A program made the position numbers and the translations under genes. DNA of 64,000 bases, from assembly GCA_963746185.1 (NCBI GenBank), contig CAVVAE010000004.1, positions 310,001-374,000 of the forward strand, read 5' to 3'. Numbering within the stretch: position 1 is the stretch's first letter; every line of letters begins with the position of its first letter. Shown one piece after another: positions 35,463-44,230 of the stretch. The notes beneath the pieces were generated by a model. The model made no database searches. It saw only the letters and a program-made list of their open reading frames with translations, and had not been told where the DNA came from. Source of the DNA: CAVVAE01 sp963746185. GTDB taxonomy: Bacteria; Actinomycetota; Actinomycetes; Propionibacteriales; Nocardioidaceae.

Positions 35463-35526
35463 TTTGAATTCGAACTTTACGGTTCCGAAGCCTAGACTGT
35501 TTGACTCAGTAGTCTTTGAAATCGAA
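35463..35526. promoter_or_regulatory. two TTTGAAwTCGAA direct repeats between marR and MFS genes
   Basis: TTTGAATTCGAA at 35463-35474 and TTTGAAATCGAA at 35515-35526 differ by one base and lie 52 bp apart, about five helical turns. Each is partly palindromic (TTCGAA-like). Their place in the divergent promoter region fits a MarR operator. Confidence 0.5.
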
Positions 35527-35586
35527 GTAATCAGCCTCCACTGGCCCAGAGCCGGTGCCCTCCACCAGAAAGTCGCAGAACCTCTC

Positions 35587-36867
35587 ATGCGTCGCGCCCG
35601 CCTGATCACCGCAGCCTCATTCACCGGAAGTCTCGGTTGGGGCACGATCCTGCCGTTCCAGTACGCCTACGTCGTCGAGGCTCGGCAATGGGGATCCACC
35701 GCCGGCTTGCTGGCGGGCACCTTGTTCTGTCTCGGAGCGGTCGTCGCTGCACCGTTCGCCGGGCGACTGGCGGACCGCTACTCCGCTGGTCGACTCGCTG
35801 TCGGCCTTGAGCTACTGGCCGCTGCCTCGTGCATCGGCATGGGCGTCGCGGGATCAGCAACCGGGTTCATGGCAGCGATCTTCGTGTTCGGCGCTGCGGT
35901 GACCGCCTCCGCCCCGGCCACCCAGGTGCTGGTGCTCGAGTCGGTGGCGCCGGAGGACCGTCGGTCGGTCTTCGCCTACCAGTTCACCAGCCTCGCCCTC
36001 GGCATGGCGGTTGGCGCCTTCGGCGCGGGACTCGTCGTCGACCTCCGCACCGAAGGCGGCATGTGGCCGGCCTTTGTCGCGGCTGCTGCTGGTTTCGTCG
36101 CGTCTGCAGGCTTCCTTGCTGCGGCCACGCGCTCCGCGTCGTACGACGCCGCTTCGGACGAGATCGCCCACGTCGTACCGAGCAGTGACCCGCTCACCCG
36201 CGAGCTCGGAAGCTGGCAGACCTATCGTCACCTGGCGCGCAACCGCCAGGTGCGGCTGCTCGGCTTGGTGTCGATCGCCCTCGCGGCCGGCTTCTACGCC
36301 CAGTTCGAGACCGGCCTACCGGCCTTCGCGCTGCAGTCGCTGTCCGTCGACCCCACCGTGGTGGGAACCGCCGCAGCCGTGAACTGTGTCTTCATCGTCG
36401 GCCTGCAGTGGCTCGTCGTCCGGTTGACCAAGGGACATCAGGGCGCTGGCCTGCTGGCAGCCGTCGGCAGCATCTGGATCGGCAGCTGGCTGCTGCTCGA
36501 AGCCGCGCTGTTCACGCCGGCCGACGTCGCCAGCGTGATCTTCGTCGTGGCGTTCGCGACCTTCGCCGTCGGCGAGACGATGTACGCGCCGATCCTGAGC
36601 CCACTCACGGCCGCGGTTGCTCCGCCGGGAATGGTCGGTACGACGCTCGGGGCCCTGGCCGCGCTGCGCACCGGGATCAGCGCCGTCGGACCGCTCGTGG
36701 CAGGTGTGCTTCTCGCTCTGGACCTCCCCCACGTGTTCGTGATCGGGCACGTGGCGATCAACGCAGTCGCGGTGATGCTGGCGATCCGGCTGCTACGGGT
36801 GCGGACGACGACAACGGCCCAGGTGGATAATAGGCAAATCGACGTCCGAAGGAGCTCCCGTGTCTGA
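35587..36867 (+). CDS. MFS transporter
   Basis: The product has about 426 residues and twelve predicted membrane helices. Motif A-like GRLADRYSAGRLAVG lies after helix 2, and LESVAPEDRRSVFAYQFTSL follows helix 4. It resembles drug-type exporters. ATG 35587 begins at the natural N-terminus (MRRARLITAASFTGSLGWGT); an earlier TTG at 35464 would lie inside the putative operator and is rejected. The end overlaps the M24 peptidase gene by 8 bases. Probably controlled by the divergent MarR protein. Confidence 0.85.
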   Translation: MRRARLITAASFTGSLGWGTILPFQYAYVVEARQWGSTAGLLAGTLFCLGAVVAAPFAGRLADRYSAGRLAVGLELLAAASCIGMGVAGSATGFMAAIFVFGAAVTASAPATQVLVLESVAPEDRRSVFAYQFTSLALGMAVGAFGAGLVVDLRTEGGMWPAFVAAAAGFVASAGFLAAATRSASYDAASDEIAHVVPSSDPLTRELGSWQTYRHLARNRQVRLLGLVSIALAAGFYAQFETGLPAFALQSLSVDPTVVGTAAAVNCVFIVGLQWLVVRLTKGHQGAGLLAAVGSIWIGSWLLLEAALFTPADVASVIFVVAFATFAVGETMYAPILSPLTAAVAPPGMVGTTLGALAALRTGISAVGPLVAGVLLALDLPHVFVIGHVAINAVAVMLAIRLLRVRTTTTAQVDNRQIDVRRSSRV

Positions 36868-38266
36868 CCGTTTCCAGCCTCGCAACTACCCCGTTCCCGC
36901 CAGTGACGCCTTGGTGGCGTTCATGCGTGACGGTTGGTCTGATGAGGACGACAATGTCGAGCGCCTCGACGTCGTACCATGGGCTGAGGCCCGGCGTGCG
37001 AAACTCGCCCAGCGGTTTGCCGGGGAGCGGCTGATCCTCCCCGCCGGCGCCCTCAAGCCACGGGCCAACGACACCGACTACCGCTTCCGGGCCGACACCG
37101 CCCACGTCTACCTCAGCGGCAACCAGACGTCCGATGGAGTGCTCGTCATCGACGACGGCGCGCCGACGCTGTTCTTCCGACCGCGACACTCCAAGAGCGA
37201 CGAAGCTTTCTGGCGCGACGGCGTCTACGGCGAGGCATGGTCCGGTCGTCGGCTCTCGCTGAACGAAGCCAGCGAGGTGTTCGGCATGCCAACACGGCAC
37301 CTCTACGACCTCCCCGAGGTGCTGAAGTCTGGCGGACCGGCTCGCGTGCACCGTGACGTCGACCCTGAAGTCGACGCGCTCGTCCCCGTCGTGGGCGACG
37401 GGTCGGCTGACAAGGAGTTCGCCGTACACCTGGCCGAGATGCGCCTCGTCAAGGACGCCTGGGAAGTCGAGCAGATGGAGGACGCGATCGAGGCCACGAT
37501 CCTCGGCTTCGAGGACTCGGTGCGTGAGTGGGACAACGTCATCCTGCACGGCGAGCGCTGGATCGAAGGCACGTTCTGGCGACGGGCTCGCGCCAACGGC
37601 AACGACGTCGGATACGAGTGCATCTCCGCCGGTGGCCCGCACGCGACCACCCTGCATTGGATCGACAACAACGGTCCGATCACGCCGGGTCAGCTGGTCC
37701 TGCTCGACATGGGCGTCGAGAACCGCTCGCTCTACACGGCCGACGTGACACGCACGTTGCCGATCAACGCGACGTTCACGCCCGAGCAGCGCGACCTGTA
37801 CGACCTAGTGTTCGCCGCGCAGGACGCCGGCATCGCGGCGGTCAAGCCGGGCGTTCCCTACAAGAACTTCCACACGGCAGCGATGACGGTGATGGCTCAC
37901 GGCCTTGCCGATATGGGCATCCTGCCCGTCTCCGCAGAAGAAGCACTCGAAACCGAAAGCGGCGTCTACCGGCGATGGACTCTGCACGGCACTGGCCACA
38001 TGCTGGGCCTCGACGTACACGACTGCTCCGCTGCCCGCCGCGAGAGCTACCTCGAGGGGAAGCTCGAGCCCGGGATGGTGCTGACCGTCGAGCCGGGGCT
38101 GTATTTCCAGTCCAGCGACCTGCTCGTTCCCGAGTCGCTGCGCGGCATCGGTATCCGGATCGAGGACGACCTGCTCGTCACCGACGACGGGGCGCGCAAC
38201 CTGTCGGGCGGGTTGGCGCGTACGGCGGATGACGTCGAAAGCTGGATGGCCAACCTGATGCCGTAA
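36860..38266 (+). CDS. pepP: Xaa-Pro aminopeptidase (M24B)
   Basis: The 468-residue protein has an AMP_N creatinase-like N-terminal domain (residues 45-190) and an M24 pita-bread domain. Visible metal ligands are Asp in LVLLDMGVEN, Asp in YTADVTRT, His in LHGTGHMLGLDVHD, Glu in LTVEPGLYF and Glu in IRIEDDLL. It removes N-terminal residues before proline in cytosolic peptides. GTG 36860 follows AAGGAG. The 8-base overlap suggests co-expression with the MFS gene. Confidence 0.85.
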   Translation: MSDRFQPRNYPVPASDALVAFMRDGWSDEDDNVERLDVVPWAEARRAKLAQRFAGERLILPAGALKPRANDTDYRFRADTAHVYLSGNQTSDGVLVIDDGAPTLFFRPRHSKSDEAFWRDGVYGEAWSGRRLSLNEASEVFGMPTRHLYDLPEVLKSGGPARVHRDVDPEVDALVPVVGDGSADKEFAVHLAEMRLVKDAWEVEQMEDAIEATILGFEDSVREWDNVILHGERWIEGTFWRRARANGNDVGYECISAGGPHATTLHWIDNNGPITPGQLVLLDMGVENRSLYTADVTRTLPINATFTPEQRDLYDLVFAAQDAGIAAVKPGVPYKNFHTAAMTVMAHGLADMGILPVSAEEALETESGVYRRWTLHGTGHMLGLDVHDCSAARRESYLEGKLEPGMVLTVEPGLYFQSSDLLVPESLRGIGIRIEDDLLVTDDGARNLSGGLARTADDVESWMANLMP

Positions 38267-38288
38267 CGCCGTCTGCACGTAGCTCAGC

Positions 38289-38630
38289 TCAGAGGTAAAG
38301 CCCGGTCTGACCGTCTTCGAGACGCTCAGACGCCACGGCGTGGAGGTCGCGCTCACGCAACAAGATGAACTCCTCGCCGCGTACCTCGATCTCGGCGTTG
38401 TCCTCGGGGTCGAACAACACGCGGTCACCGATCTCGACGGTGCGCACGTTGGCACCGACGCCGGCGACGCGAGCCCAGGCGAGACGGCGACCCATCACGG
38501 CCGTAGCGGGGATGACGATGCCGGCGGCGGACCGCCGCTCCCCCGCCTCTGCGTCGAGAGTGACCAGAACCCGGTCGTGCAACATCCGGATAGGCAGCTT
38601 GTCGTGCATCGGGCCTGGTTTGGAGGTCAC
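38289..38630 (-). CDS. GroES-like co-chaperonin family protein
   Basis: The 113-residue protein fits the GroES fold: IRMLHDRVLVTLD at the start, AGIVIPATAVMGRRLAWARV in place of the usual roof/mobile-loop region, VGANVRTVEIGDRVLFDPED and GEEFILLRERDLHAV at the end. It has no adjacent groEL. The mobile-loop region differs from the canonical GGIVLP-type sequence, so it may be a GroES paralogue. The start (GTG 38630 or ATG 38609) is uncertain. Confidence 0.7.
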   Translation of the reverse strand: MTSKPGPMHDKLPIRMLHDRVLVTLDAEAGERRSAAGIVIPATAVMGRRLAWARVAGVGANVRTVEIGDRVLFDPEDNAEIEVRGEEFILLRERDLHAVASERLEDGQTGLYL

Positions 38631-38652
38631 AAGGAATACCTTGCCACCAAGA

Positions 38653-38907
38653 TCAACCGACGATCTTGCGGATCGCGATGATCACACCGAAGACGCCGAG
38701 GGTGACGCCGGCTGCTTTGAGCACCCGGTCCTTCCTCAGCGAGCCGTCGGGATTGACGAACGACGCCCGAACGCTCTCGAGCTGGCGCTTGAGGATCGTC
38801 TTGGGCTGGACGCGGTAGGCAAGCTGGTCGATGGTGCCCGCGAGCCGGTTGCGCGTCTCGGCGATCTCCGCGGCGATCTGATCAGGCGTGCGTACTCCCG
38901 AGCTCAC
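38653..38907 (-). CDS. DUF3618-family membrane protein
   Basis: The 84-residue protein shows the DUF3618 pattern RTPDQIAAEIAETRNRLAGT, then IDQLAYRVQPKTIL, and one C-terminal membrane segment (VTLGVFGVIIAIRKIVG). AGGAGGACAA precedes GTG 38907. Function is unknown; the family is common in Actinobacteria next to similar small membrane proteins. Confidence 0.75.
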   Translation of the reverse strand: MSSGVRTPDQIAAEIAETRNRLAGTIDQLAYRVQPKTILKRQLESVRASFVNPDGSLRKDRVLKAAGVTLGVFGVIIAIRKIVG

Positions 38908-39003
38908 TTGTCCTCCTGCTATCGATGTCCCGCAAGTCTTGCACGGCACCGGCGGCCTCGCGCGCCCGGACTGGGGTCTGTGCGGGACACCGTGCGGCCA
39001 CTC

Positions 39004-39804
39004 TCAGGCGCGCGGGGTCACACTTCGTGGATCGAAGCCGAACGGCAGCTCGAGCCGGTTGGCGGCCATCAGCTCCTGGTCAGCGAGCACGTCGACGGTG
39101 GCGCCGTCGGCGACGATCACGCCTTCAGACAGGACGACCGAGCGAGGGCACAGCTCGAGCGCGTAGGGCAGGTCGTGGGTCACCATCAAGACGGTGATGT
39201 CGAGGCTGAGCAGGATCTCGGCGAGCTCGCGTCGGCTGGCTGGATCGAGGTTGGACGACGGCTCGTCGAGCACCAGGATCTCCGGCTGCATCGCGAGCAC
39301 CGTAGCGACGGCGACTCGTCTCCGTTGCCCGTAGGAAAGATGGTGGGGTGGGCGCTTGGCGAACTCAGCCATCCCGACCTGCTGCAGCGCGTGTTCGACC
39401 CGAGCAGCCAGCTCCTCGCCCTTGATTCCCATGTTGGCCGGGCCGAAGGCGACGTCGTCGGCCACGGATGGCATGAACAGCTGGTCGTCAGGGTCCTGGA
39501 AGACGAGCCCGACTCGACGTCGTACATCGGCGACGGTCTTCTTGGTGACACGAACACCGGAGACATCGACGCTGCCCTGACCCGCTTCGAGGATGCCGTT
39601 GAGGTGCAGCACGAGCGTCGTCTTGCCGGCACCGTTCGGTCCGAGCAGCGCGACCCGTTCGCCCTTCGCGATGGACAGGTCGACGCCGTACAGCGCCTGG
39701 TGGCCGTCGGGGTAGGCATACGCCAACCCGTTGACCTCGAGCACCGGAACGGGGGCACCTTCATTGGTGGCGCCGAAACCTTGGCCGATCATCAGGCCGC
39801 CCAT
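39004..39804 (-). CDS. cbiO: nickel/cobalt ECF transporter ATPase (CbiO/NikO)
   Basis: The 266-residue ABC ATPase has Walker A GPNGAGKTT, Q-loop VFQDPDDQLF, signature LSYGQRRRVAVA, Walker B ILVLDEPSSNLD and H-loop MVTHD. PDDQLF is typical of CbiO/EcfA-type ATPases. It ends the M-N-Q-O operon and its start overlaps the Q gene. It drives uptake of Ni2+ or Co2+. Confidence 0.9.
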   Translation of the reverse strand: MGGLMIGQGFGATNEGAPVPVLEVNGLAYAYPDGHQALYGVDLSIAKGERVALLGPNGAGKTTLVLHLNGILEAGQGSVDVSGVRVTKKTVADVRRRVGLVFQDPDDQLFMPSVADDVAFGPANMGIKGEELAARVEHALQQVGMAEFAKRPPHHLSYGQRRRVAVATVLAMQPEILVLDEPSSNLDPASRRELAEILLSLDITVLMVTHDLPYALELCPRSVVLSEGVIVADGATVDVLADQELMAANRLELPFGFDPRSVTPRA

Positions 39805-40550
39805 GCCGCGAGGGCTGTCGCGGCGGCGAGCGCGGGCAGCAACAGCGCGACCGCCCAGTCGCGCCGCCTCGCGACAGTTGTGCTCAGCCCGGGCAGCGCG
39901 CCGGAGTAGCCGCGCGACAGCATCGCCAGATGGACCCGCTCACCGCGCTCATAGGACCGGACGAAGAACGCGCCGGCTCCGTGTGCCAATACCGGCCAGT
40001 GGCGGGGGTCGCGAGCCACGAAGCCGCGAGACTCCCGCGCGATGCGCATGCGGCGCAGCTGGTCGCTCGTGACATCGAGGTAGCGGACCATCATCGCCAT
40101 GATCTGGATCAGCTGGCGGGGAAGTTTGCCTTCGAGTCCGGCGATGATGTCGCGCGGCTCCGTGGTCGCGGCGAGCAGCAGCGCTGCCACGACACCGAGG
40201 GTCACCTTCGCGAGCAGCGAAAGGCCGGCCTCCAGGCCGTTCTCGGAGACGGTGAGTCCGAGGAACTCTGTGGTCTCCCCCACCGCGACGAACGGGAGAA
40301 GCAGGGCGAAGACGACGAACGGGAGTTCGACCACCATCCGCTTGGCGATGTAGGTGACCGGCACCTGCGACCAGGCGACCACCACGGCCAGCGCGATCGC
40401 GTCGACGCCGTACGCCCAATAAGCAGTACGCGGCGTGGACACCACAGCGAGAACGAACAGCACCAAGGCGATGATCTTGCACTGTGCCGGCAGGCGGTGG
40501 ACCCGCGAGTGTCCGTGGTAGTGCAGCCGGTGTCCGTGTCCGGCCCCCAT
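39792..40550 (-). CDS. cbiQ: nickel/cobalt ECF transporter T component (CbiQ/NikQ)
   Basis: The 252-residue membrane protein starts MGAGHGHRLHYHGHSRVHRL, a His-rich N-terminus, and has about five or six segments. The ECF T-component motifs, AxxSRG-like, appear as RIARESRG and MLSRGYSG. It couples the ATPase to the substrate-binding M component. ATG 40550 is chosen because the His-rich start is characteristic of CbiQ-type proteins and 37 upstream residues have no family match. Confidence 0.85.
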   Translation of the reverse strand: MGAGHGHRLHYHGHSRVHRLPAQCKIIALVLFVLAVVSTPRTAYWAYGVDAIALAVVVAWSQVPVTYIAKRMVVELPFVVFALLLPFVAVGETTEFLGLTVSENGLEAGLSLLAKVTLGVVAALLLAATTEPRDIIAGLEGKLPRQLIQIMAMMVRYLDVTSDQLRRMRIARESRGFVARDPRHWPVLAHGAGAFFVRSYERGERVHLAMLSRGYSGALPGLSTTVARRRDWAVALLLPALAAATALAAWAA

Positions 40551-40554
40551 CCGA

Positions 40555-40887
40555 CTAGTCCTGCTGTTCTGGGGTCTGCTCGCCGTCAGCGCGACGTCGT
40601 ACGACGAAAGCGAGGCCACCGGCTGCCCCGAGGACGACGAGCACCCCGGCCACACCGGCAAGTCCGCCGCTCAACCGCGAGTTGTCGACTCCCTTGGAGT
40701 CATAGCCGGCTAGCGGCGAGTCCTTGGCGGCGCTCTCCTTCTCTTGCTTGGAGAGGCCGTTGTCGGAGGCGACCCGATTGAGCCCGTCGGGGTTGCCGGA
40801 GGCGTAGTAGCTCACCACTCCGGCGAGCACGAGACAGATCAGGACCGCGACAGCGGCGAACGTCTTGGTGGCCAGTCGGGCCTTCAC
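40555..40887 (-). CDS. cbiN: PDGLE-domain N component of the nickel/cobalt transporter
   Basis: The 110-residue protein has two membrane segments flanking an outer loop. The motif PDGLNRVA after helix 1 is the PDGLE motif of CbiN/NikN proteins. Its start overlaps the stop of the M gene by four bases. It helps metal loading of the M component. Confidence 0.85.
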   Translation of the reverse strand: MKARLATKTFAAVAVLICLVLAGVVSYYASGNPDGLNRVASDNGLSKQEKESAAKDSPLAGYDSKGVDNSRLSGGLAGVAGVLVVLGAAGGLAFVVRRRADGEQTPEQQD

Positions 40888-41597
40888 GGGACCACCTCTG
40901 AGGCGAGACCCGGGCGGACTTCGAGCTGCTGGGTTTTGAGGAAGCGTCGAGCGCCGTACACGAGGTCAGGACGGACCGACAGGACACTGCCGACCGTCAG
41001 ACCCGTGATGACCGCCTCGCCGATGCCGATCAACACGTGCCAACCCACCATCGCCGTCATCAGCGTGGGCAGCGGGATGTCTGCTGTTCCACCGACCTCG
41101 TAGATCCCCACGAAGGCGAGAGCGGCGGTCGGTACGGAAACCAGGGCGCCGACGAAGGCCCCGACCGTCACGGATCGCACCGAGTTCGGGGCGAATCTGG
41201 ATGCGACCAAAGTGATGCCCCGGAAGACTGCCCAGCCCACAGCCACGGTGACAATGCCCATCAGCGTGATGTTGGTGCCGAGGGCTGTGATCCCCCCGTC
41301 CGCAAAGAGCAGGCTTTGGGTCAGCAGCACCACGCTCATGCACAAGATCGCGGTCCACGGGCCTACCAGAACAGCCGCGAGAGTTCCGCCGAGGAGGTGA
41401 CCGCTCGTGCCGGCCCCGACGGGGAAGTTGAGCATCTGGGTGGCGAAGACGAACGCGGCGACCAGGCCAGCCATCGGCGCGGTCTTCTCGTCGAGCTCGT
41501 TACTGGCCTTGCGAAGCGCCACCGTCACGACGGCTGCGGCAAAGGCTCCGGTCGCGAGCGAAGTCGGTGCGTTGATGAATCCGTCCGGGACGTGCAC
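40884..41597 (-). CDS. cbiM: nickel/cobalt ECF transporter substrate-binding protein (CbiM/NikM)
   Basis: The 237-residue protein starts VHVPDGFINAPT, equivalent to the MHIPDG start of CbiM, in which the N-terminal amine and His2 bind the metal. Six or seven membrane segments follow, with FPVGAGTSGHLLGG (metal-site His). GTG 41597 is therefore strongly preferred; GAGGAG lies upstream. It is the first gene of an M-N-Q-O operon. A Nur-like box upstream suggests that nickel, rather than cobalt, is the main substrate. Confidence 0.9.
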   Translation of the reverse strand: MHVPDGFINAPTSLATGAFAAAVVTVALRKASNELDEKTAPMAGLVAAFVFATQMLNFPVGAGTSGHLLGGTLAAVLVGPWTAILCMSVVLLTQSLLFADGGITALGTNITLMGIVTVAVGWAVFRGITLVASRFAPNSVRSVTVGAFVGALVSVPTAALAFVGIYEVGGTADIPLPTLMTAMVGWHVLIGIGEAVITGLTVGSVLSVRPDLVYGARRFLKTQQLEVRPGLASEVVP

Positions 41598-41671
41598 GGC
41601 CAGCTCCTCTCGACTACCCACGTGGCAGGATCGGCGGTGCGCCAGCCTGCGCTACCGCCTATCATAGGCAA

Positions 41672-41688
41672 TTGCGAACAGTTTGCAA
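41672..41688. promoter_or_regulatory. Nur-like box upstream of the nickel/cobalt uptake operon
   Basis: TTGCGA-ACAGT-TTGCAA fits the Streptomyces Nur box pattern TTGCAA-N5-TTGCAA with one mismatch, and ATTGC/GCAAT is also an exact inverted repeat. It lies 75 bases before the cbiM start and 51 before the divergent bcp start, so it could repress either gene when nickel is abundant. Confidence 0.55.
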
Positions 41689-41739
41689 TAAGACTGGGGA
41701 ATTTCGATCCTGTGCAATCCGAACCGTTGGAGGTCAGAC

Positions 41740-42204
41740 ATGAGCCGACTTGAAGTCGGAGACAAGGCACCCGCCTTCACCCTTCCCGACGACACCGGTA
41801 CGAAGGTCAGCCTCGGCGACTTCGCCGGCCGCAAGGTGATCTTGTATGTCTACCCAAACGCGATGACGCCCGGCTGCACCACCCAGGCGTGCGACTTCCG
41901 TGACTCGCTGGAGCCGTTCGTCGCAGCGGGGTACGCCGTACTCGGGCTGTCACCGGACAAGCCCGAGAAGCTGGCGAAATTCAGAGAGCGCGACCACCTG
42001 ACGTTCCCCCTGCTGTCTGACACCAGCAAGGATGTGCTCGACGCCTACGGCGCGTACGGCGAGAAGAAGCTGTATGGCAAGACCGTGGTCGGCGTGATCC
42101 GCTCCACGTTCGTCATCGACGAGACGAGCAAGGTGGAGAAGGCGATGTACAACGTGAAGGCCAAGGGGCACGTCGCCAAACTGCGCAAGGACCTCGCCAT
42201 CTAG
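41740..42204 (+). CDS. bcp: thiol peroxidase Bcp/PrxQ
   Basis: The 154-residue protein has the PrxQ signature KVILYVYPNAMTPGCTTQAC: peroxidatic Cys in TPGCT and a resolving Cys five residues on. It reduces peroxides in the cytosol using thioredoxin. TTGGAGG precedes ATG 41740. It is divergent from the metal uptake operon and is followed closely by the tRNA gene. Confidence 0.9.
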   Translation: MSRLEVGDKAPAFTLPDDTGTKVSLGDFAGRKVILYVYPNAMTPGCTTQACDFRDSLEPFVAAGYAVLGLSPDKPEKLAKFRERDHLTFPLLSDTSKDVLDAYGAYGEKKLYGKTVVGVIRSTFVIDETSKVEKAMYNVKAKGHVAKLRKDLAI

Positions 42205-42225
42205 CCCTTTAGACTCTGAGTTCGA

Positions 42226-42309
42226 GCCAGAGTGGTGGAACTGGTAGACACGTCGGCCTTAGGAGCCGGTGCTCCTTGGAGCGTGAGGGTTCGAATCCCT
42301 TCTCTGGTA
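42226..42309 (+). tRNA. tRNA-Leu (UAG anticodon)
   Basis: A long-variable-arm tRNA of 84 bases. Acceptor GCCAGAG pairs with CTCTGGT (first pair G-U), with discriminator A. The anticodon loop is CTTAGGA, giving UAG for CUA/CUN leucine codons. The variable arm is formed by TGCTCCTTGGAGCG, and the T-loop is GGTTCGAATCCC. CCA is not encoded. Confidence 0.95.
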
Positions 42310-42326
42310 CGCGCGCACCGTTTGCG

Positions 42327-42827
42327 TCAGGCGATGACGGCGTCGATGACCTTCTTCAGTGCGCTCGGCTGCTCGGGCCGACGCGGCGCCTTCTTCCGGA
42401 GTTCCACCATCTCGGCACCGATGTCCTGCAGTTGCTTGCGACCCAACGCCGACCGGACCTTGGGAAACCATTCGTCCTCTTCCTCGTCCATGTGGTGCGT
42501 GACGTTCTCAATGAGGACCGTCGTCTTGGCAACGAACCGTTCATTATCGGGGGTCATCGCAGCAAGCTCCGCGCACAGGACGTCGGCCACGTGGTGCTCC
42601 TCGTAGGACTCGAGGACGTCGTCCTCCAGGTCCGGAACAAGTTCGCGGGTCCGGGGATACAGGCACTCGTTCTCGATGTAGGTGTGGACTGTGAGCAATT
42701 CCAGCATTTTGTCGACGAGGCGTCCCTGGGTGGCCTTGGCGGAGTCACCAGTTGTCTGGAACTCTCGGAACACTTTTCGGATTTCCTTGTGGTCTTGTTT
42801 GAGCAAGACGATGGCGTCGGTCGACAT
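42327..42827 (-). CDS. hemerythrin HHE-domain protein
   Basis: The 166-residue helical protein shows the hemerythrin ligand pattern: LLKQDHKEIRKVF, LTVHTYIENECLYP, SYEEHHVADVL and THHMDEEEDEWFP. It may bind a di-iron centre for oxygen, NO or iron handling. ATG 42827 follows GAGGAG; the in-frame codons upstream are rejected. The gene converges on the tRNA. Confidence 0.85.
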   Translation of the reverse strand: MSTDAIVLLKQDHKEIRKVFREFQTTGDSAKATQGRLVDKMLELLTVHTYIENECLYPRTRELVPDLEDDVLESYEEHHVADVLCAELAAMTPDNERFVAKTTVLIENVTHHMDEEEDEWFPKVRSALGRKQLQDIGAEMVELRKKAPRRPEQPSALKKVIDAVIA

Positions 42828-42895
42828 GGCGGCTCCTCGCATGGGTGTAGGGACCCTCCAGTACCCACATCGTGTGACTTCGCACGCGACTGCGA

Positions 42896-43498
42896 TCAGG
42901 AAAGAGCGGCGGCGACCAAGGGCGCGATGGCGCGCAAGGATTTGCCACGGTGCGAGATCGAGTCCTTCTCGTCGGCCGGCATCTCGGCGCTCGTGCGGGT
43001 CTCGCCCTCGGGCACGAACACCACGTCGTAGCCGAATCCTCCGTCGCCGCGTTTTTCACGGATTATCGCGCCGCGCATCTCACCGAACACGACGTCCTCT
43101 CCCCCATCGGGTCGGCAGAACGCCACAGCACAGCGAAACTCAGCGCCGCGGCGCTCATCGGGTACGTCGGACAGCTGTTCGAGCAGCAGCCGGTTGTTCG
43201 CCGCATCGTCCTTGGCAACTCCGGCCCAGCGCGCCGACAAGACTCCCGGCATGCCGTTGAGGGCGTCGACGCACAGGCCACTGTCGTCAGCCAGCGCCGG
43301 CAATCCCGTTACCTCAACGGCTGCCCGGGCCTTGAGCAGCGCGTTGCCTTCGAACGTCGGCTCAGACTCGACCGGCTCGTCGTACGGCGTCACGTCGTCG
43401 AGCCCCAGCACCTGCAGACCCGGCGCGACCGTCGCCAGGATTCGGCGAAGCTCCTCGAGTTTCTTGGGGTTACGTGACGCGAGCAGGATCGTGCTCAC
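42896..43498 (-). CDS. rdgB: XTP/dITP diphosphatase
   Basis: The 200-residue protein starts STILLASRNPKKLEELRRIL, the SxNxxK motif of the family, and has TFEGNALLKARAA, LADDSGLCVDAL and GDGGFGYDVVFVPEG. It removes non-canonical purine triphosphates. The start overlaps the rph stop by four bases (ATGA), the usual actinobacterial rph-rdgB order. Confidence 0.95.
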   Translation of the reverse strand: MSTILLASRNPKKLEELRRILATVAPGLQVLGLDDVTPYDEPVESEPTFEGNALLKARAAVEVTGLPALADDSGLCVDALNGMPGVLSARWAGVAKDDAANNRLLLEQLSDVPDERRGAEFRCAVAFCRPDGGEDVVFGEMRGAIIREKRGDGGFGYDVVFVPEGETRTSAEMPADEKDSISHRGKSLRAIAPLVAAALS

Positions 43499-44214
43499 TC
43501 GGCCAGCGCCTCCAGTTGGAGGCGGGTCAGGTCGGCGCAGCCGGTGACGGCCAGGTCGAGCAGCGAGTTGAGCATCGAGCGGTCGAACGGCTCGCCCTCC
43601 GCAGTCCCCTGCACCTCGACGAATGCGCCCTCACCGGTCATCACGACGTTCATGTCGGTCTCGGCGCGGACGTCCTCTTCGTAAGGCAGGTCGAGTCGTG
43701 GCTCCCCGTCGATGATCCCGACCGAGACGGCTGCGATCGATCCGATGAGCGGCTCGCCAGTCAACGCACCCTTGCCTCGGAGGTGGGCGACAGCATCAGC
43801 CAAGGCGACGTACGCGCCGGTGATGGCCGCCGTTCGGGTGCCGCCGTCTGCTTGCAGCACATCGCAGTCGAGGACGATGGTGTTCTCGCCCAGCGCCTTG
43901 TCATCGATGACGGCGCGCAGCGAACGGCCGATCAGCCGCGAGATCTCATGGGTGCGGCCGCCGATTCGGCCCTTGACCGACTCGCGGTCAGAGCGGGTGT
44001 GCGTGGAGCTCGGCAGCATGGCGTACTCCGCAGTGACCCAGCCGAGTCCGCTGTCCTTGCGCCAGCGCGGTACGCCGGTCGAGGCGCTCGCCGCGCAGAG
44101 CACCCGGGTCTTGCCGAACTCGACCAGCACAGATCCGGCGGCGTGGTCGAGCCAGTTGCGGGTGAAAGTGATCGGACGGAGTTCGTCGGCCGCGCGGCCG
44201 TCAGCTCGGGTCAT
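43495..44214 (-). CDS. rph: ribonuclease PH
   Basis: The 239-residue protein matches RNase PH throughout: LRPITFTRNWLDHAAGSVLV at the start, GWVTAEYAMLPSSTHTR, EISRLIGRSLRAVIDDKALG and VLDCDVLQADGGTRTAAITG (phosphorolytic active site). It trims tRNA 3' ends using phosphate. It starts the rph-rdgB unit; a 54-bp palindrome lies just upstream, before the WD40 regulator gene. Confidence 0.95.
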   Translation of the reverse strand: MTRADGRAADELRPITFTRNWLDHAAGSVLVEFGKTRVLCAASASTGVPRWRKDSGLGWVTAEYAMLPSSTHTRSDRESVKGRIGGRTHEISRLIGRSLRAVIDDKALGENTIVLDCDVLQADGGTRTAAITGAYVALADAVAHLRGKGALTGEPLIGSIAAVSVGIIDGEPRLDLPYEEDVRAETDMNVVMTGEGAFVEVQGTAEGEPFDRSMLNSLLDLAVTGCADLTRLQLEALAE

Positions 44215-44230
44215 GCCGCCGACCCTATCT

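Noticed and set aside
38365..39909. Long plus-strand open frame (514 codons)
   Set aside because: Antisense to the GroES-like, DUF3618, CbiO and CbiQ genes, all of which have clear family motifs.
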